From Buddleja alternifolia (Eukaryota; Streptophyta; Magnoliopsida; Lamiales; Scrophulariaceae), in assembly GCA_019426215.1 (NCBI GenBank), contig CM033396.1:19917101-19981100 (forward strand): a DNA stretch of 64,000 nucleotides, given 5' to 3'. The translations under genes and the position numbers were made by a program. The notes below the pieces were generated by a model. The model saw only the letters and a program-made list of their open reading frames with translations, was not told the DNA's origin and searched no databases. Of the stretch, positions 46,330 to 58,939 are shown piece after piece (the first letter of the stretch is position 1; the number at the start of each line of letters is the position of its first letter).

Positions 46330-48152
46330 GGATGAAAAAGGTTAACTTTTACATGTTGATGGGTTAGTTACTCAAAATGGAAGCGACGCAGGTCTGGTAC
46401 TCACTACACCCGAAGGAGACCAGCTGGAGTATGCAATCAAATTCGAATTTAAATCATGGAACAATGAAGCAGAATACGAGGCGTTCATCACAGGACTCAA
46501 AATTGCGATCAAAGGAGGGCTAAAAATTTGATAGTGTACTCAGATTCACAGCTCATCAACAAACAAATAGACGAGACCTATGAAGCTAAGGAAGAAAGGA
46601 TGATAAAGTACTAGAAAACCATAGAGGCACTACGAGAAAACTTCCACAAGCTGGAGATACATCAAATACCCCGAGCTGAAAATACCAAGACTGATTATTT
46701 TTCCAAGCTGGGCAGTTCAGTTATTGACTGCCAAACCCGGAACATTACTATACAAGCACTAACTAAATCTAGCATTGAACAAGAAATTCTACGAATAAAA
46801 GAAGGCGAAGATTAAAGGACTGAGATAATCCAATATCTCACGAAAAGAGTGCTACCCGAAAAAAAAAAAGACAACGATTGGAGACCAGGGCTACTAGGTT
46901 TGTCTTGATCGATGATATGCTATACAAGAAGTCATTCGTACAACCCCACCTAAGATGTGTTTCAATAGAGAAAGGAGATTACATACTAAAAGATATCCAC
47001 GAGGGAGATTGGGGCAACCACATAGGTGAGGGAGCCCTAGCTGGAAAGACCTTGAGGTCTGGCTATTTTTGGCCAACCTTAAAGAAAGATGCGGCCAACC
47101 TAGTGAAGAAATGTGAACAATGCCAAAACATGTTGCCCTCATTCATCAACCTGCAGAAGCAATGCGCTCTATGAGTGTTCCTTGTCCCTTCGCCAGATGG
47201 GGGATAGACATTGTAGGCCCATTTCCCATAGCAAAAGGTCAGAAGAAGTTCTTACTGGTGCTAGTCGACTACTTTAGGAAATGGGTAGAAGCTGAAGCCT
47301 TGGCCCGGATCACAGAGGTGGAGGTCATTCGTTTCCTATGGAAGAACATCATCTGCAGATTCAGCATACCCAGGGAGATCGTGGCTGACAACGACAGACA
47401 ATTCAGCGGGGCCAAGCTGAGGAAGTGGTGCCAAGAGTTAGGGATCCAGCAACGCTTCAGTGTTGTAGCTCATCCTCAAATCAATGGCCAGTAGAGGTTA
47501 CTAATAGAATAATAGTCCAAGGTTTAAAGACCAGATATGTCTACTACTTAGCTTTTGAAATACGTATGTCCCTTTTTCTTTCACAGTCAACTCGTTTATT
47601 TTAGCTATATTCCATTTCTAATGAGTTCATATAAATATCCTGACCTCGGTCATAAAGACTGGAGGGAGCGGGTGGGAATTGGGTCGAAGAATTGCAACCA
47701 GTGTGTGGTCATATCGGACTACTCCTAACTCCACCACGGGAGAAAGTCCATTCCATTTGGTGTATGGGGCTGAGGCCGTCATACCTGCAGAGATCATGGT
47801 ACAATTCCATCGAGTCAGATACTTCGAGCTAGACAAAATGAAGAAAGACTAAGGAAGAGCTGGAGCTAATAGACGAAGTCAGAGACAAGGCATACATAAG
47901 GATTGAATAGTACAAGCATTGGATCATGAGAACCCAAGGAACAAAGGTGAAGGCCAGATCTATCCAAGTAGAGGACCTGGTATTGAAGAGAGTAGATGCG
48001 ATGCGGAGAATGAAGAAGTTCGACCCTAACTGGGAGGGCCCGTACAAAGTTACTAAAGTACTAGCTGGAGGAGCCTATGAGCTGGAGGATGGGGAGGGCA
48101 AGCCGCTCCCTCGCCCATGGAACAAGCAAAACTTGAAAAAGTTTTACATGTG
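46330..48152 (+). pseudogene. aRNH and integrase 2 of element C
   Basis: The same domains as integrase 1: HHCC about 46980-47130, MDIVGPF-type D about 47205, ADNDRQF about 47390 (G changed to D after the catalytic D), and NGQ just before a one-base deletion at about 47490. The core has fewer stops than integrase 1 (FLWKNI and DYFRKWV are kept). The intron (47535-47657) is present but its donor GT has become AT. The C-terminal domain 47960-48140 is almost identical to that of copy 1. Confidence 0.85.
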
Positions 48153-48766
48153 ATCATAAAGATTGCTCTCCTTTTTCTACTTTATTTTATTTTCTCATCT
48201 TATGTTTGTTTTCACCATTCGAAGGACTCACGCGTTGCTAATAATCCTTTTTGGAAGTTATGAATGTTATATTTTTCAGGTACGATCTAGAGATTGTAAA
48301 ACCTTCATTGCAGGGCCACATGCAAAGCTCCAATAATTTAGTAAGATTTTATTTTCCCAAATTTTGAGATTGAGTGTGTATAAATGTAAAATATGCATGA
48401 TAAATTGCGAAGCAAGTGGGGGCTGGCAAAGTAGAGGTAGTCGGAAGTGAGGACAATACCATCTGGGTGGGGCCCGGATCTGCTTAGGCAAGAATAATTC
48501 ACCTACAGGCCAAACGGTCCCCACGCCAAGGAAAAATGAGGAGGGGTATGTCCTCAGAAACATTTATGGGGCCTACCCTAAGGAAGACCGGGGTTTGGAG
48601 CAATAAAGAGGAACGGGCAGCCATAAGGATGGTGGTGAAACAAGGAGGAAAATTTGGAGAATGTGGGACATAAGGAAGGATGCCGACGGTATGGGCTGGC
48701 CACCCTATCCTATCTAGGAATATTTTGGTACGGAGGGAGAACAAGGAGATATAAGGCAGGAGGTAA

Positions 48767-49011
48767 ATACAAATCTCCACGATTGCATAGTTGCAGTGCA
48801 AGTCCCCACGATTGTACTCGCCTAATGACGGGTGTTCGATCCCATGTGCAAGTCTCCACGATTGCACAAAGGTGGTACAAGTCCCCATGATTGTACACAC
48901 TTGGTAGAGGGTGCTTGAAACCAATGCAAGTTCCCACGATTGCATAAGAGAAGAAATTGTGTGCAAGTCACCATGATTGCACAGTGACAATACAAGTCCC
49001 CACGATTGCAA
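48767..49011 (+). repeat. Array of seven 22-bp hairpin units, copy 2
   Basis: The same seven units in the same order as at 45504, essentially identical, as part of the tandem duplication. Confidence 0.88.
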
Positions 49012-49639
49012 GGATGTGTACCACTTGACCCTCGCTGGAGCTCTAGCTCAGTCTAGATCTGGGGGGTACCACCTCGAAAATAATGAGTTTGGTTTTTGCT
49101 TTTTTGTGAGGAATGGTATATAAAAAGTGCTACCCAATTCATAGAGGACATGCTTGGCTTTAGCAAAAGGAAGGTATGATTGTAACATCCTTTTCATTCA
49201 TTATTTACGTTTAGCGGTTGTCTCGTGGTAAAATAATATCAAGGTTAACCCATTCAACGTTTGAGTTTGTGCAAGATTCACCTTTTTAGCTTCTCTTTTG
49301 TGTAAAAAGTATACCATGAGCAAGAGGGGCAACACATGTAGAAAAGGTAAGTAAATAGGTTTAAAATATACAAGCGAGGAAATGCATGCAATATTATCAA
49401 AATGCAGGTGGTAACCAAGGAAGTAAAAGTTCAAAACATTCATAAACCTACTAAACAATCATAGCCTAAACCTGGGCAGATACGGTAAAAACTAAAAGCA
49501 ACCATTCATCAAACCAAATATTTGTCCAAGGGCAACACAGGCCCATCAAAAGCAGCAAAAATAAAAAGTGTTTCAAATATCGGGGCCACATACGCCCGTC
49601 AAGTACCAAGTCTTAGAGAGAACATCAAATTTTCAAGAT

Positions 49640-51981
49640 TGCTTGGGAGCATCAACCTGAGCAGGAGTATCAGCAACAGTACCACTTAACCACTAGCACC
49701 ACCTGGAGCATCCGTCTCACCTAACCGTATATCAGGTAACGCAACAACAACTTGATTTGCAGTAGGGAGAGGGGATGGACCTGAAAGAGCTGGATCTGGA
49801 GCAGCCATGGCCTCAAGAAGAACTGCATTGCAGTCCAAGAAGTCTTCAGAGATACCTGCTGGAGGAAAGCCTTTTACCTTGAACTGAGCAGCGCATCCTT
49901 CAAAGCCCTTGACGAAGAACCCAAAGATTTTGTCGTCAGTAAGGTGCTCGAACTCTTTAGAAGCAAGAAAATCAGCTTTGAACTTGGCAATCAAGGCCTG
50001 GCCCTCCACAGATAAAGGCAGTTCGGCAATCCAGGTTTTACGTGCCTTCGTTAAGGTACTCTCCAAGGCAGTCGCATGAGCAGTCTCGATGTCTGAAAGG
50101 CTAGCCTCCAGGTCTACCTTCTCCTTAAGAAGCTTATGGAAGTCCTTTTGAAGAACCTTAAGCTCCTTGTCTTTGCCAGCATTGTAGTCTTGGGCCTTTC
50201 AAAGCTGCTCCTAAGCTCGGGATAACTTCTTATGCAACTCTTCCACCTCTGTGCCTTGTAGACATCCTGCACAACTTGGCCAGCTAACAGTTACAAGACA
50301 AGGAGCTGTAAAGTATAAAGTAGGGATACATAATCAACTTATATACGCAAAAAGTTACATTACCTTAGGGAATATGAGTGCCGCAGCTTCAGCCCTCTTT
50401 CGAGGACGTGCCTTCCAGGTGATGACGGTCAGTGGAGTTGGGCAACCTCTAGAGAAAGTCCAGCATGACCAAGACCTCGTTGCTCGACAGGGCAGAAGCT
50501 GGAGGATCAGAGGCTCTAGTTCTGAAGTCCTGATGCGAGAGGCAGGGAGATCTGAAGTCCTGATGCGCCCATATCACTGATAAAGGAACTACGGATGGGC
50601 AGGTGGGGATCATCTCAAGGAGAGCTATGCCCAAGCTGCTACATTTAGAAGGGTGCATGCTGGAGGGATTCTCGGAAGTCATGGGTTTTTTTTGGGGGCC
50701 CTCTCCTGGTTGGTACGCGACCTGGAGGAATCACCCTGACCTGAGGAAGGGGAAGTCAAAGTGGCAGAAGGGGCATCCTATGGTGTCACCGGTGGAGGTG
50801 GGGGAGGCAGGGCTGGTTCTTCTGAGGGAGGACGCTGCTTCCAGTGGTTAACAAACTCCCCGGCATGAGCTAAATCCATCAGTCTTTCTGCTAATACTAA
50901 GCAAGCAAGAGTCAAAACAAGTTATGAAAAGCAAAATAATTAACAAACGTGGAGGGATAGTTAAAATCCAAGACGCTACCTACGGTGACACCCTTCAGGT
51001 CAGCCCCCACAAGGCTATAACCAATGATGTACATAAGTCGACTATCAACAAGTTTGCCCATATGGCGAAGAGAGAAATTCAAATACTCCACCATCTGACA
51101 ATGTATTCAGATAACTGTCGAGGGGTAGGATGGCGTCCATCCAACCGCTCCATAAACGTGCGACAAAAATTCCACACCACACCTAGGGGAGGGGCGATAT
51201 AGAAAAAAATATCTTTCCATTATTGTCCCCAGGATGGCCAGCAAGGAAGATGGCAGGACCTCGGTAGGTCAGGTAGAAAACCCCACTATCAGTAACACTA
51301 GAGCGAGGATGGAAGAGGGCATAAAAGAACTCGGTTGCTCAATCCCATAGTAATGGAAGAGAACGACAAACCCAGCCATCATCCGAATGGCATTGGGCGC
51401 AAACTGGTTTGAGGGATACCATACCTATTAGCTATGGATATGGAGAGAAGAGGGTTGGGGAACCTCAGACCTGCGCGAAGAAGGGAGACATGGAAATAAG
51501 TATGTAGAGGAGGACAGTGGGCTCGGTCCTCGGGAGAAGGTATTATTATCGAATAGCCATCCGGTACGCCATACATACGACGAAGATTATTTAATTTTTG
51601 AAGGGTAAAAGTGGAGAGAGTCTCTACCCAAAAATTAGGGTTTGATTCTTCCTCCCCTGAATCAGGGTCAAGCTGGTGCACATCCTCATCCCCGGAGGAA
51701 GCCCCAGCCTGACCAGCCCTAACCTCGGCGCTCGGAGACGAAGGGATAAGGGTGGTATTCCGGCCATTGGATTTTGTATCTAACAAAGAAAGGCCTACAA
51801 GTTCTTTTCCCCCCAAAACAGGAGTCCCACTATACAAATTTCGCACATAAGAGGAAGTGTCCCCCAAAAAATCATACTCTAACAAGTTGTGATGCTCCTC
51901 TCGGTTTCGAGAATCTGAGCCTAGGCTATTTGACAATTTCGCGTACAAAGGGGAAAAGGAGAACGGGGACAACAGTGGCAA
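49640..51981 (-). pseudogene. Antisense Transposase_28-type gene of element C
   Basis: Read opposite to gag-pol. The first frame, 51981-51379, has an N-terminal region with acidic Ser/Asp stretches, then SNPNFWVETLSTFTLQKLNNL, PSPEDRAHCPPLHTYFHV and LLRAGLRFPNPLLSISIANRYG of the Transposase_28 domain. A frameshift near 51380 separates the rest (VVLFHYYGIEQPSSF, then a GVFYL-type block at about 51270). Between 50900 and 50070 come low-complexity and coiled-coil parts in several frames. The C-terminus at 50066-49686 is open: a FLASKEFEHLTDDKIFGFF stretch, then KGFEGC and DFLDCNAVLLEA. It matches the genes in B and D. Confidence 0.72.
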
Positions 51982-52550
51982 ATGGCAATAAACTAAAAAC
52001 TTTTACAAAATAAAACAACACACAACAAACAAATAAAAGTACAAGAAGAAAAGGAGGCGCAGTACTAGAGAAGAGGCGATGAACACGAAAGAAACGGCTG
52101 ATGAGAGAAGGTGAAGGAAGAATTAACGGATTCTGATTTTAAGCAACAAGGCACAAACAATGGAAGGAAATAAAATCTCGAGTTTTTGGCAAGTTACTGT
52201 TTGAAATTTGATTTTTCAAAAATAACTAAAAATAATTAAGGAAAAAACGGCTTTAACCCGAGTCGTACACGCAGGCAAAGATCGACGATTGCCAAGACAC
52301 GGAGATAGCGACCTCAACTGCAGATACAATGAGTGGCGCGACTTTTCAGGAGGTAACTCCATAACTGCAGGCATGGGGAAACGTAACCGTCACATCAGAT
52401 TTAGGGTTTGTCCGGAAACTCACCTGAGGAAAATTCCTTACCTAGAAGGAGACTTCAACAACCTTTACCCGCGCAACTCATGAGTACTCTCAGATCAGCC
52501 CAAAGATTTATCTTTTCTCAACTCTCGCAGTTTGACTACGTCAAACTGCA

Positions 52551-52566
52551 GAGTTGGGGGGACTAT
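52551..52566 (+). promoter_or_regulatory. Polypurine tract before the 3' LTR of C
   Basis: GAGTTGGGGGGACTAT immediately precedes TGATATGGG. Confidence 0.6.
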
Positions 52567-53113
52567 TGATATGGGTCGAAATAGGTTCTTAGGCCAAGCT
52601 GGTAGTCTAACACCATTAGGGGCCCAAACCCAATAGCATCGCGGACTCGGATCCCCTTGGAAGATATCATAGTCAGGTCTGTCCAGCTGGAGGTTCGCCC
52701 GTCCAGACTTACACAGGTAGAACATTCTATATAAGGCAAGCCTGGAGCGAGATCAGACAAGAATCAATCAGGAGATATACTTACCATATCTGGACCTGCG
52801 GAGATCATGCTGACCGACCTGCCAATTATACCATTAAAGATATAGCCCAAGATGGAAGGATCATGATTTATTCTACTTTCCAATATACATTTAGGAATAG
52901 TTGACTTACCTTTTTATCTACCCCATCAGAAACTTGTATATATATCAACTCCAACCACTAATGAAGGGATCGACTCTTTTACCCTGTGGATGTAGGTCAT
53001 ATTTGGCCGAACCACGTTAATATTGTGTGATTCTTACTATCATTTCCGTACTTTATAGTATCTTTTTATATAATATATCGCATATATCATTGGTGTGCTT
53101 CCCACACACATCA
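52567..53113 (+). repeat. 3' LTR of element C
   Basis: 547 bp, starting TGATATGGGTCG and ending CACACATCA. TATA candidate CTATATAAGG near 52726. No matching 5-bp duplication is seen (CCTAT at the left, ATATT at the right). Confidence 0.85.
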
Positions 53114-53802
53114 ATATTTTGTTCAAGCAACAAGTTAAGTTTCTTCAAACAATAATGCATGAAAATAACATTGCTCATGCTCTTCTATCAAACAAAAAAA
53201 CTATAATTTTAATAGTTAGCGACTTTTAATACAATATGAATTTGAATACACAAAATATATAAAAAAAATTAATTTTGTTCTTTAATCTGTTTGATGAATA
53301 ATTTTACGCTTGCATATAAGTAAATGTTTTGTGCTTTTAAAGACTAAAAAAGACTGTTTTGCAGTATTATTTTATTAATAAATATATTATTTTGACATGA
53401 TTATATAGATGAAGTAAAGAATTTTTTTATTTTTATCTAAACTAAGCAGAAGAGAAATTTATCAGTATGACGGTTTAAATGGTAGAGAAAAAAAGAAGTA
53501 AAATATTGGCTTTTATTAAGAAATGGGTATTCTATCATCTCTTAAAGACAATATCGATTATATTAATGAGACCCTATTTTGATTTATCTCTTGTAGTAGT
53601 ATTTGCCACTTACTAATTGAGCTCAAACTAGGTAGTACATTTTCCAAAAAGCTAAATATGTCTTTAGTGGTGTAAATGAGTCTAATCGAGTCGAAAGAGT
53701 TGTTGTTCAAGATTGTTTGAATTAAAATCAAACTTTAAAATTTGTGTTTGAGCGTGTTTGATTGTTAGTCGAGTCTAACAAGAGTCGAACTCGAGTAGCT
53801 TG
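53114..53802. other. AT-rich interval without recognised features
   Basis: No ORF, repeat or RNA gene can be supported between the LTR of element C and the LINE tail. Confidence 0.5.
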
Positions 53803-54138
53803 ATTTTTTTTTCTTTGGTGTAAAGTAAAACTTTATTACCAACAACCAAGATTACAAACTCAACTTCCATACCAGTCCATAAAACAGACTGTATGCTCAA
53901 AACTTAACTAGAACCATGATCTATCTATTTTACGTATTTACAATATGTTCTATGTATATTCTATCCCTATTTGTTCTCCTGTTTTAGTCTATATCCATTA
54001 ATTCGCATTTTCATATCTGTTTTCAAGCTTTCTACCACTAATTTACCATCATGCTGGACTTGTATGAATATTCTTTGTTCCTTTCTTCCCACATTTTATA
54101 TATAACTCCAACCAAAACAGCCCTCACAATTGTTTGTT

Positions 54139-56390
54139 TCATCTTCCATGTCCTAAAAGCATATCCAGCCATCTCTTCCACCTTTCAAACTGTATTAGGC
54201 AGTTTATTGTTTGCAACCAATCCATTGTCTCTGCTAGCAGAGCCTTTGACCAATCACACTCAAAATACAGATGTTGCAAAGTTTCATCAGCCTTGCCACA
54301 TAACACACAAACAGTTTCATCAATATTCACAAACTTACACAGCCTATCTTTAGTGAGTAACCTCCTGTGCATAATTAGCCAAGGTATAAATGAATGCTTG
54401 GGAATGTTCATTTTATTCCAAGCAACCTTTGCACCTTTGAAGAGATCCCTTTCGCCAATTAACCATGCATATCAATTCTGTACAGTATATTTACCATTAT
54501 CTGACTGTTTCCATCTATTCTGAATATATCCATCCCTGAATTTCTGTTTAATTTTATGTATCTTCCTCCAAACCCAGCTACAATCGAAAGGGGGTTGTTC
54601 CCAAAAATCCACATCCTTCATATAAATATTGTTAACCTACTTGATCCACGAGATGTCCTTTTTGTGTTCTATATCCAATACCTGTTTAGCTACTGCAGCC
54701 ATATTCCATAGCTTACAGTTTTTAATGCTCATGCCCCCTTCCCTCTTTTTTGTGCACACTGTATCCCAATTAACCAAGGCAAACTTTCTCTGATTTTCCT
54801 TTTCTCCCCATAAGAAACCTCTACACTTCTTTTCCACCTCTTTCACAAAAAATTGTAGTAACACAACAATAGCACACCAAGATACGTAAAGAGAGAATAA
54901 AACTGAATTTATCAATTGTACCCTTTCTTCATAACTCGGGTTCCTTGTAGCCCAGCTAGAGATTCTGGCTGAAATCTTTTCCACCAACGTGTGACACTCC
55001 ATTTTATTCCATTTTGTTGGCGACAATGGTACTCCCAAATATCTGATGGGGAAACACCCTTTTGTGAACCCTGTGAGCTGCTCAATGTCCTGTTTCACTC
55101 CCTGTCCTACCCCTCTAACAAAAATACTTGATTTCCAGCATTTGCATACATTAAGTGGTTTTGGACAAAATATTAAATCTGTCCCACAAGATTTTCACCG
55201 AGGCCTTTGATGCTTTACAGAATACCATCAAATCATCAGCAAAGCAAACATTTCTCATTTCCATTTGCTAACATGAAGGGTGGTATCAAAACTCCTTGTC
55301 TTTAGCTGCAATCTGAAGATTCCTAGTTAGGTATTCCATGACTAGCACAAACAGTAAGGGTGACATTGGGTCTCCCTGTCTGATTCATCTTTGCCCCTTA
55401 AAGCATTCATGACACTCCCCATTCAACACCAAAGAAAAAAAATACACTAGTGACACACTCCATAATCCATGGCAGACGTTTTGACGAAATCTAAACCCTC
55501 CATCATCTCCTTAAGAAAGTCCCATTCCAATAAGTCATAGGCTTTTCTTAAGACAATCTTCATCAAGCACCGTGGGGAAGCATTCTTCCTATTGTAAAGC
55601 CTTATTAGCTCTTGGCTAATCAAGATGTTGTCAATTATAGACCTCCCTTTTACAAGGCCCTTGGTTGTCACTAACTACTTGTGATCAATTTTGAAATAAA
55701 CTTATAGACTATGTGGCAACAGGCTATAGATCTAAAATCAGTGGCTTGAGAAGGGCTATCTTTTTTTGGAATTAGAGTAAGGAGAGTAGAATTCATCTCT
55801 TTCACTAAATTCTCAGTTTGGAAGAATTTCATCACAGCATGAGTAATTTCCTCTCCTACTATGTCCCAGGTTGCCTTATAAAAACACTGTCGTACCCGTC
55901 TAGACCAGGGCTTTTGTTTGAGCCGATGTTGTACATAGCCTTTTTAATCTCATCCCCAGTGAAAGGCCTCATCATATGAAGTTGTTGTTCCACTGTTAAT
56001 TTGTGCCCCTGTTCAAATACAATAGGATCCACCCTAACTCTTGGACTTTTACTCCTAAGCAGCTGTTTATAGTACTCCACAAAGTGAGAAATCACCTCAT
56101 TATACTCTGTAATACTGATCACTCTATTATTGTACACTCTTTTCTTCAGGACTTTGTAAAAGTACTGTGTGTTCTGGTCGCCCATGTTGATCCAGTCAAC
56201 TTTAGCCATTTGGTGCAGAAATTTATTCAAAGCCACAGTTTTCTGCCTCATTGTTACTTGAGCTTCTTGTTCTTCACTGATAAGGTCCTCATTGAAAGGT
56301 TGGCTTTGTAGTTGCATTTGCATTTGTTCAAGTTGAGCCCTAGCCTCTTTAATAAGCCTATCACTCAGAATAATGCTTTTTGTTTAACTG
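54139..56390 (-). pseudogene. LINE ORF2: reverse transcriptase and zf-RVT region
   Basis: Minus strand. The RT entry motif is GLVKGRSIIDNILISQEL (about 55650), followed by LRKAYDLLEWDFL (DLEKAYD type, about 55570). The catalytic FADD box is at 55231-55243. Next come CFPIRYLGVPLSPTKW (about 55050) and EERVQLINSVLFSLYVSW, then RGFLWGE and EGGMSIKNC. The C-terminal zinc-binding domain is CVLCGKADETLQHLYFEC (54280-54340). Upstream, SPGLDGYDSVF and FLHQMAKVDWINMGDQNT are the linker before RT. Several stops and frameshifts break it. Confidence 0.82.
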
Positions 56391-56420
56391 CTTGAACTCC
56401 TTCTTCAGCAACTTTAGCTT

Positions 56421-58039
56421 TGACACGCTAATACCTAACGTGCTTGAATAGCAAGTGTACTAGTCGTGGTAGTAATAAAAGTGGACAAAATAAGTCGGGT
56501 TGTTGAACCACGGAGATTTGGATTTTAGCTTTAGATTTTCAATAAAAGAAAAGACAAATAAAGTAAATTGCAAGAATTGATTGAATAAACGAAGGACAAA
56601 AGAGGAAATGAGCTATAGACTGAAACTCACGTATGATAAAATGACTAAGGCACATGCTACAACCAAATCTACTCGTTAATATTATGAGTTACTCCTTGAA
56701 TTATTAGACTCCTATTGCTTTGATGAAAATTCCTTAATTAACTATTACCCGATGTCTCGGCTATAATAATCCTATGATCAATTGACGGTTCTCTAAATAT
56801 GTCTATCTGAGTATCTAACCAATAACCACGCATTTACGCTTTAGAATTTCCCCGAATAAATCCAGCTAACCGCCCCGGTAATCTCTCCTATTTCTAGGGG
56901 TAATTTCTCATTTGTTTCGGATGATGTGTTTATTCCCTTGAACCCTAATTTATCTTCTCTCGAATGACTAGATTAGGCAAGATAGCAGGCATATGATGAT
57001 CAAGCATATGATTGGAATAAAAAGCATAAAATTAACACACAAAGCAATAGGAGAATTAATAGGAAAAATCACTTCATATATATTGACTCATAAATTTGAC
57101 CTTCACATGGCCTTAGTTCTACACAATTAGCTCATCATCAATAGCTCAAGAAGATCTAGAACAATCATATACATAATTATGAACATAAACATGTAATGAA
57201 AGCAATAAAACTCCCTAAGACTTAGTTGATGATGAATCCTAGCTTGAAACTTCAATCTCTAGCTTAATCCCCCTTCTTCTCCTTCAAGAATTGATGAAAT
57301 TGTGGCTCAAAATCCCAGAAAAGTCCTTCCAAAACCCCCAGAAATCGAACCCCTAATAATGTGCTGAAAATTAGGCTTTATAGGTTCAAAAAGGGTTACA
57401 TCGGCGCCCAGGCGCGGCCTACATGTCACAAATGACTTGGGAATAAGTTGAATGGTGCCCAAGCGTACATAATGGTGCCTAGGCATGGTGGTGGTGGCCC
57501 TAGGTGTGAGAAAGTGGCGCCTGGGCGCCACAGTTCGAACTCTGAACCGTTTTCCTGCTTTTCAGTGCAGCAATCGTGTTTTCTTCATAACATTTTCCAC
57601 AGACCTCTTATTCGAATGAATCAAGTTTCCACATGAAGATAAGACATAGCTCTACAACTTTGAAGAAGGACACTGCATCAAATTCGGTCTCTAAATATAC
57701 AGAAATTCGGTCTCTAAACCTGGAATGTGTGGTGAATGTGGCGCCCAAGCGTGGGGAAATGGCGCCTAGGCGGTCTTTTGAATAACTCCAACTTATTTTA
57801 TGCTTTTTGGGCGCCCAGGCATGATTATGGCTGCGCTTGGGCGTGGAAGTGCGAAGCATCTTGGCCCTGAACTTGTTTTTATATGTAGTTTTTTTTTGCC
57901 CTTTCTTCGACTGTATCCACTTAAGGCCTGAAATCACTTAACACACGGATTAAACGCAAATGTGGCAAGATGTAGGCGATAAATGAATCTAAAATATAAA
58001 CACATCGGGTTTAAAAACACGTAAAAATGACTCTTATCA
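56421..58039. mobile_element. 1619-bp solo LTR with 5-bp target duplication AGCTT
   Basis: It begins TGACACGCTAATACC and ends ACTCTTATCA. AGCTT at 56416-56420 is repeated at 58040-58044. TG...CA ends with a 5-bp duplication fit an LTR; no coding region is present. The interior contains several GGCGCC/GGCGCCCA motifs (57400-57850). It interrupts the LINE between the RT linker and endonuclease. Confidence 0.82.
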
Positions 58040-58044
58040 AGCTT

Positions 58045-58878
58045 CTGTGTGATTCTATGCACGGTAATCCCTTGCATATTTGTCGCCCACTTACATCCCA
58101 TCAGCTCTTTAAAATGTGGAGAATCAGTCCACATATTAAAGAACTTGAAAGCATGTCTTCCCATCATTCTGCACATTCATTTGGATCACTATGGGGGAGT
58201 GGTTAGAACCCCTGTTGTTAGTATATGAGCCTCAATCATAGGGTAATCCTGGCACCATTAATCATTGACAAGTACTCTATCATTTCTAGAGTAGATTCTA
58301 GACCCATTCTAATGCCTATTTTGCCAAGTATACTCACAGCCCCTCCACTTCATTTCCACTAAATCACAATAATCAACACAATCTTTGAAATCCACTACCT
58401 CTTGCTCTGTTATTGGCACTCCTCCTATCCTATCATTCATATGGAGGACACTGTTAAATCCCCCGACACCACCCATGGACCATTCATATTATTGCGTTTA
58501 TCCTTGAGCTCTTCCTATAACTCCTTCCTTTGTACTACTTGGTAGAAGAATACACAAAACTGACTTGAAATTTTTTGTTTGTCCTCTGGTGGTTTACCTC
58601 ACAGTGCACAAGTTGAGCTAAAGAACTTATTACTTTCAGATCAAATTGGTTTAGCTTCCAAATCACCTAAATCCTCCCACCAGGATGAGCTTCAAGATTA
58701 TGAACACTGCCCCACCCCTTACATATCTTATTATAAACACTCTCATACTATTTTGTTTAATTTTGTGCTCTAGAATACCTAACATCCCTATACTATTTTT
58801 CTGGAAGAGACTAATTACCTCCCTCTGCCTACTGGGGTTAATTAGCCCTCTAACATTCCAACATCCCAGGGCCTCCAT
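58045..58878 (-). pseudogene. LINE ORF2: endonuclease part
   Basis: The minus-strand frame opens at the ATG at 58878 with WNVRGLINPSRQREVI and a GILEHKI stretch, the N-terminus of the exonuclease-endonuclease-phosphatase domain of L1-type LINEs (N and E active-site positions visible). The remainder to 58045 is in broken frames. Confidence 0.65.
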
Positions 58879-58939
58879 GATCAGTAACTATGACTATTTC
58901 TAATCTGCTTTCCACTGATTTATAGTTTCCACCCTACTT

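Larger units (their letters stand above)
46209..49472 (+). repeat. Tandem duplication copy 2 in element C
   Basis: 3264 bp following copy 1 directly. The junction shares TGGG at both breakpoints (42941-42944, 46209-46212). After 49472 the sequence continues into the unique 3' part (TGGGCAGATACGG). Confidence 0.88.
38501..53113 (+). mobile_element. Ty3/Gypsy Tat-lineage element C with internal 3.27-kb duplication
   Basis: LTRs 38501 to about 39030 and 52567-53113 are about 90% identical by eye, so this is older than B. The 3' end of the 5' LTR (from about 39015) and the primer site are not recognisable. The order is gag, PR, RT, RNaseH, aRNH, INT and hairpin array; then a second aRNH, INT and hairpin array; then the antisense gene and 3' LTR. 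Fragment A and element D are its relatives. Confidence 0.9.
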
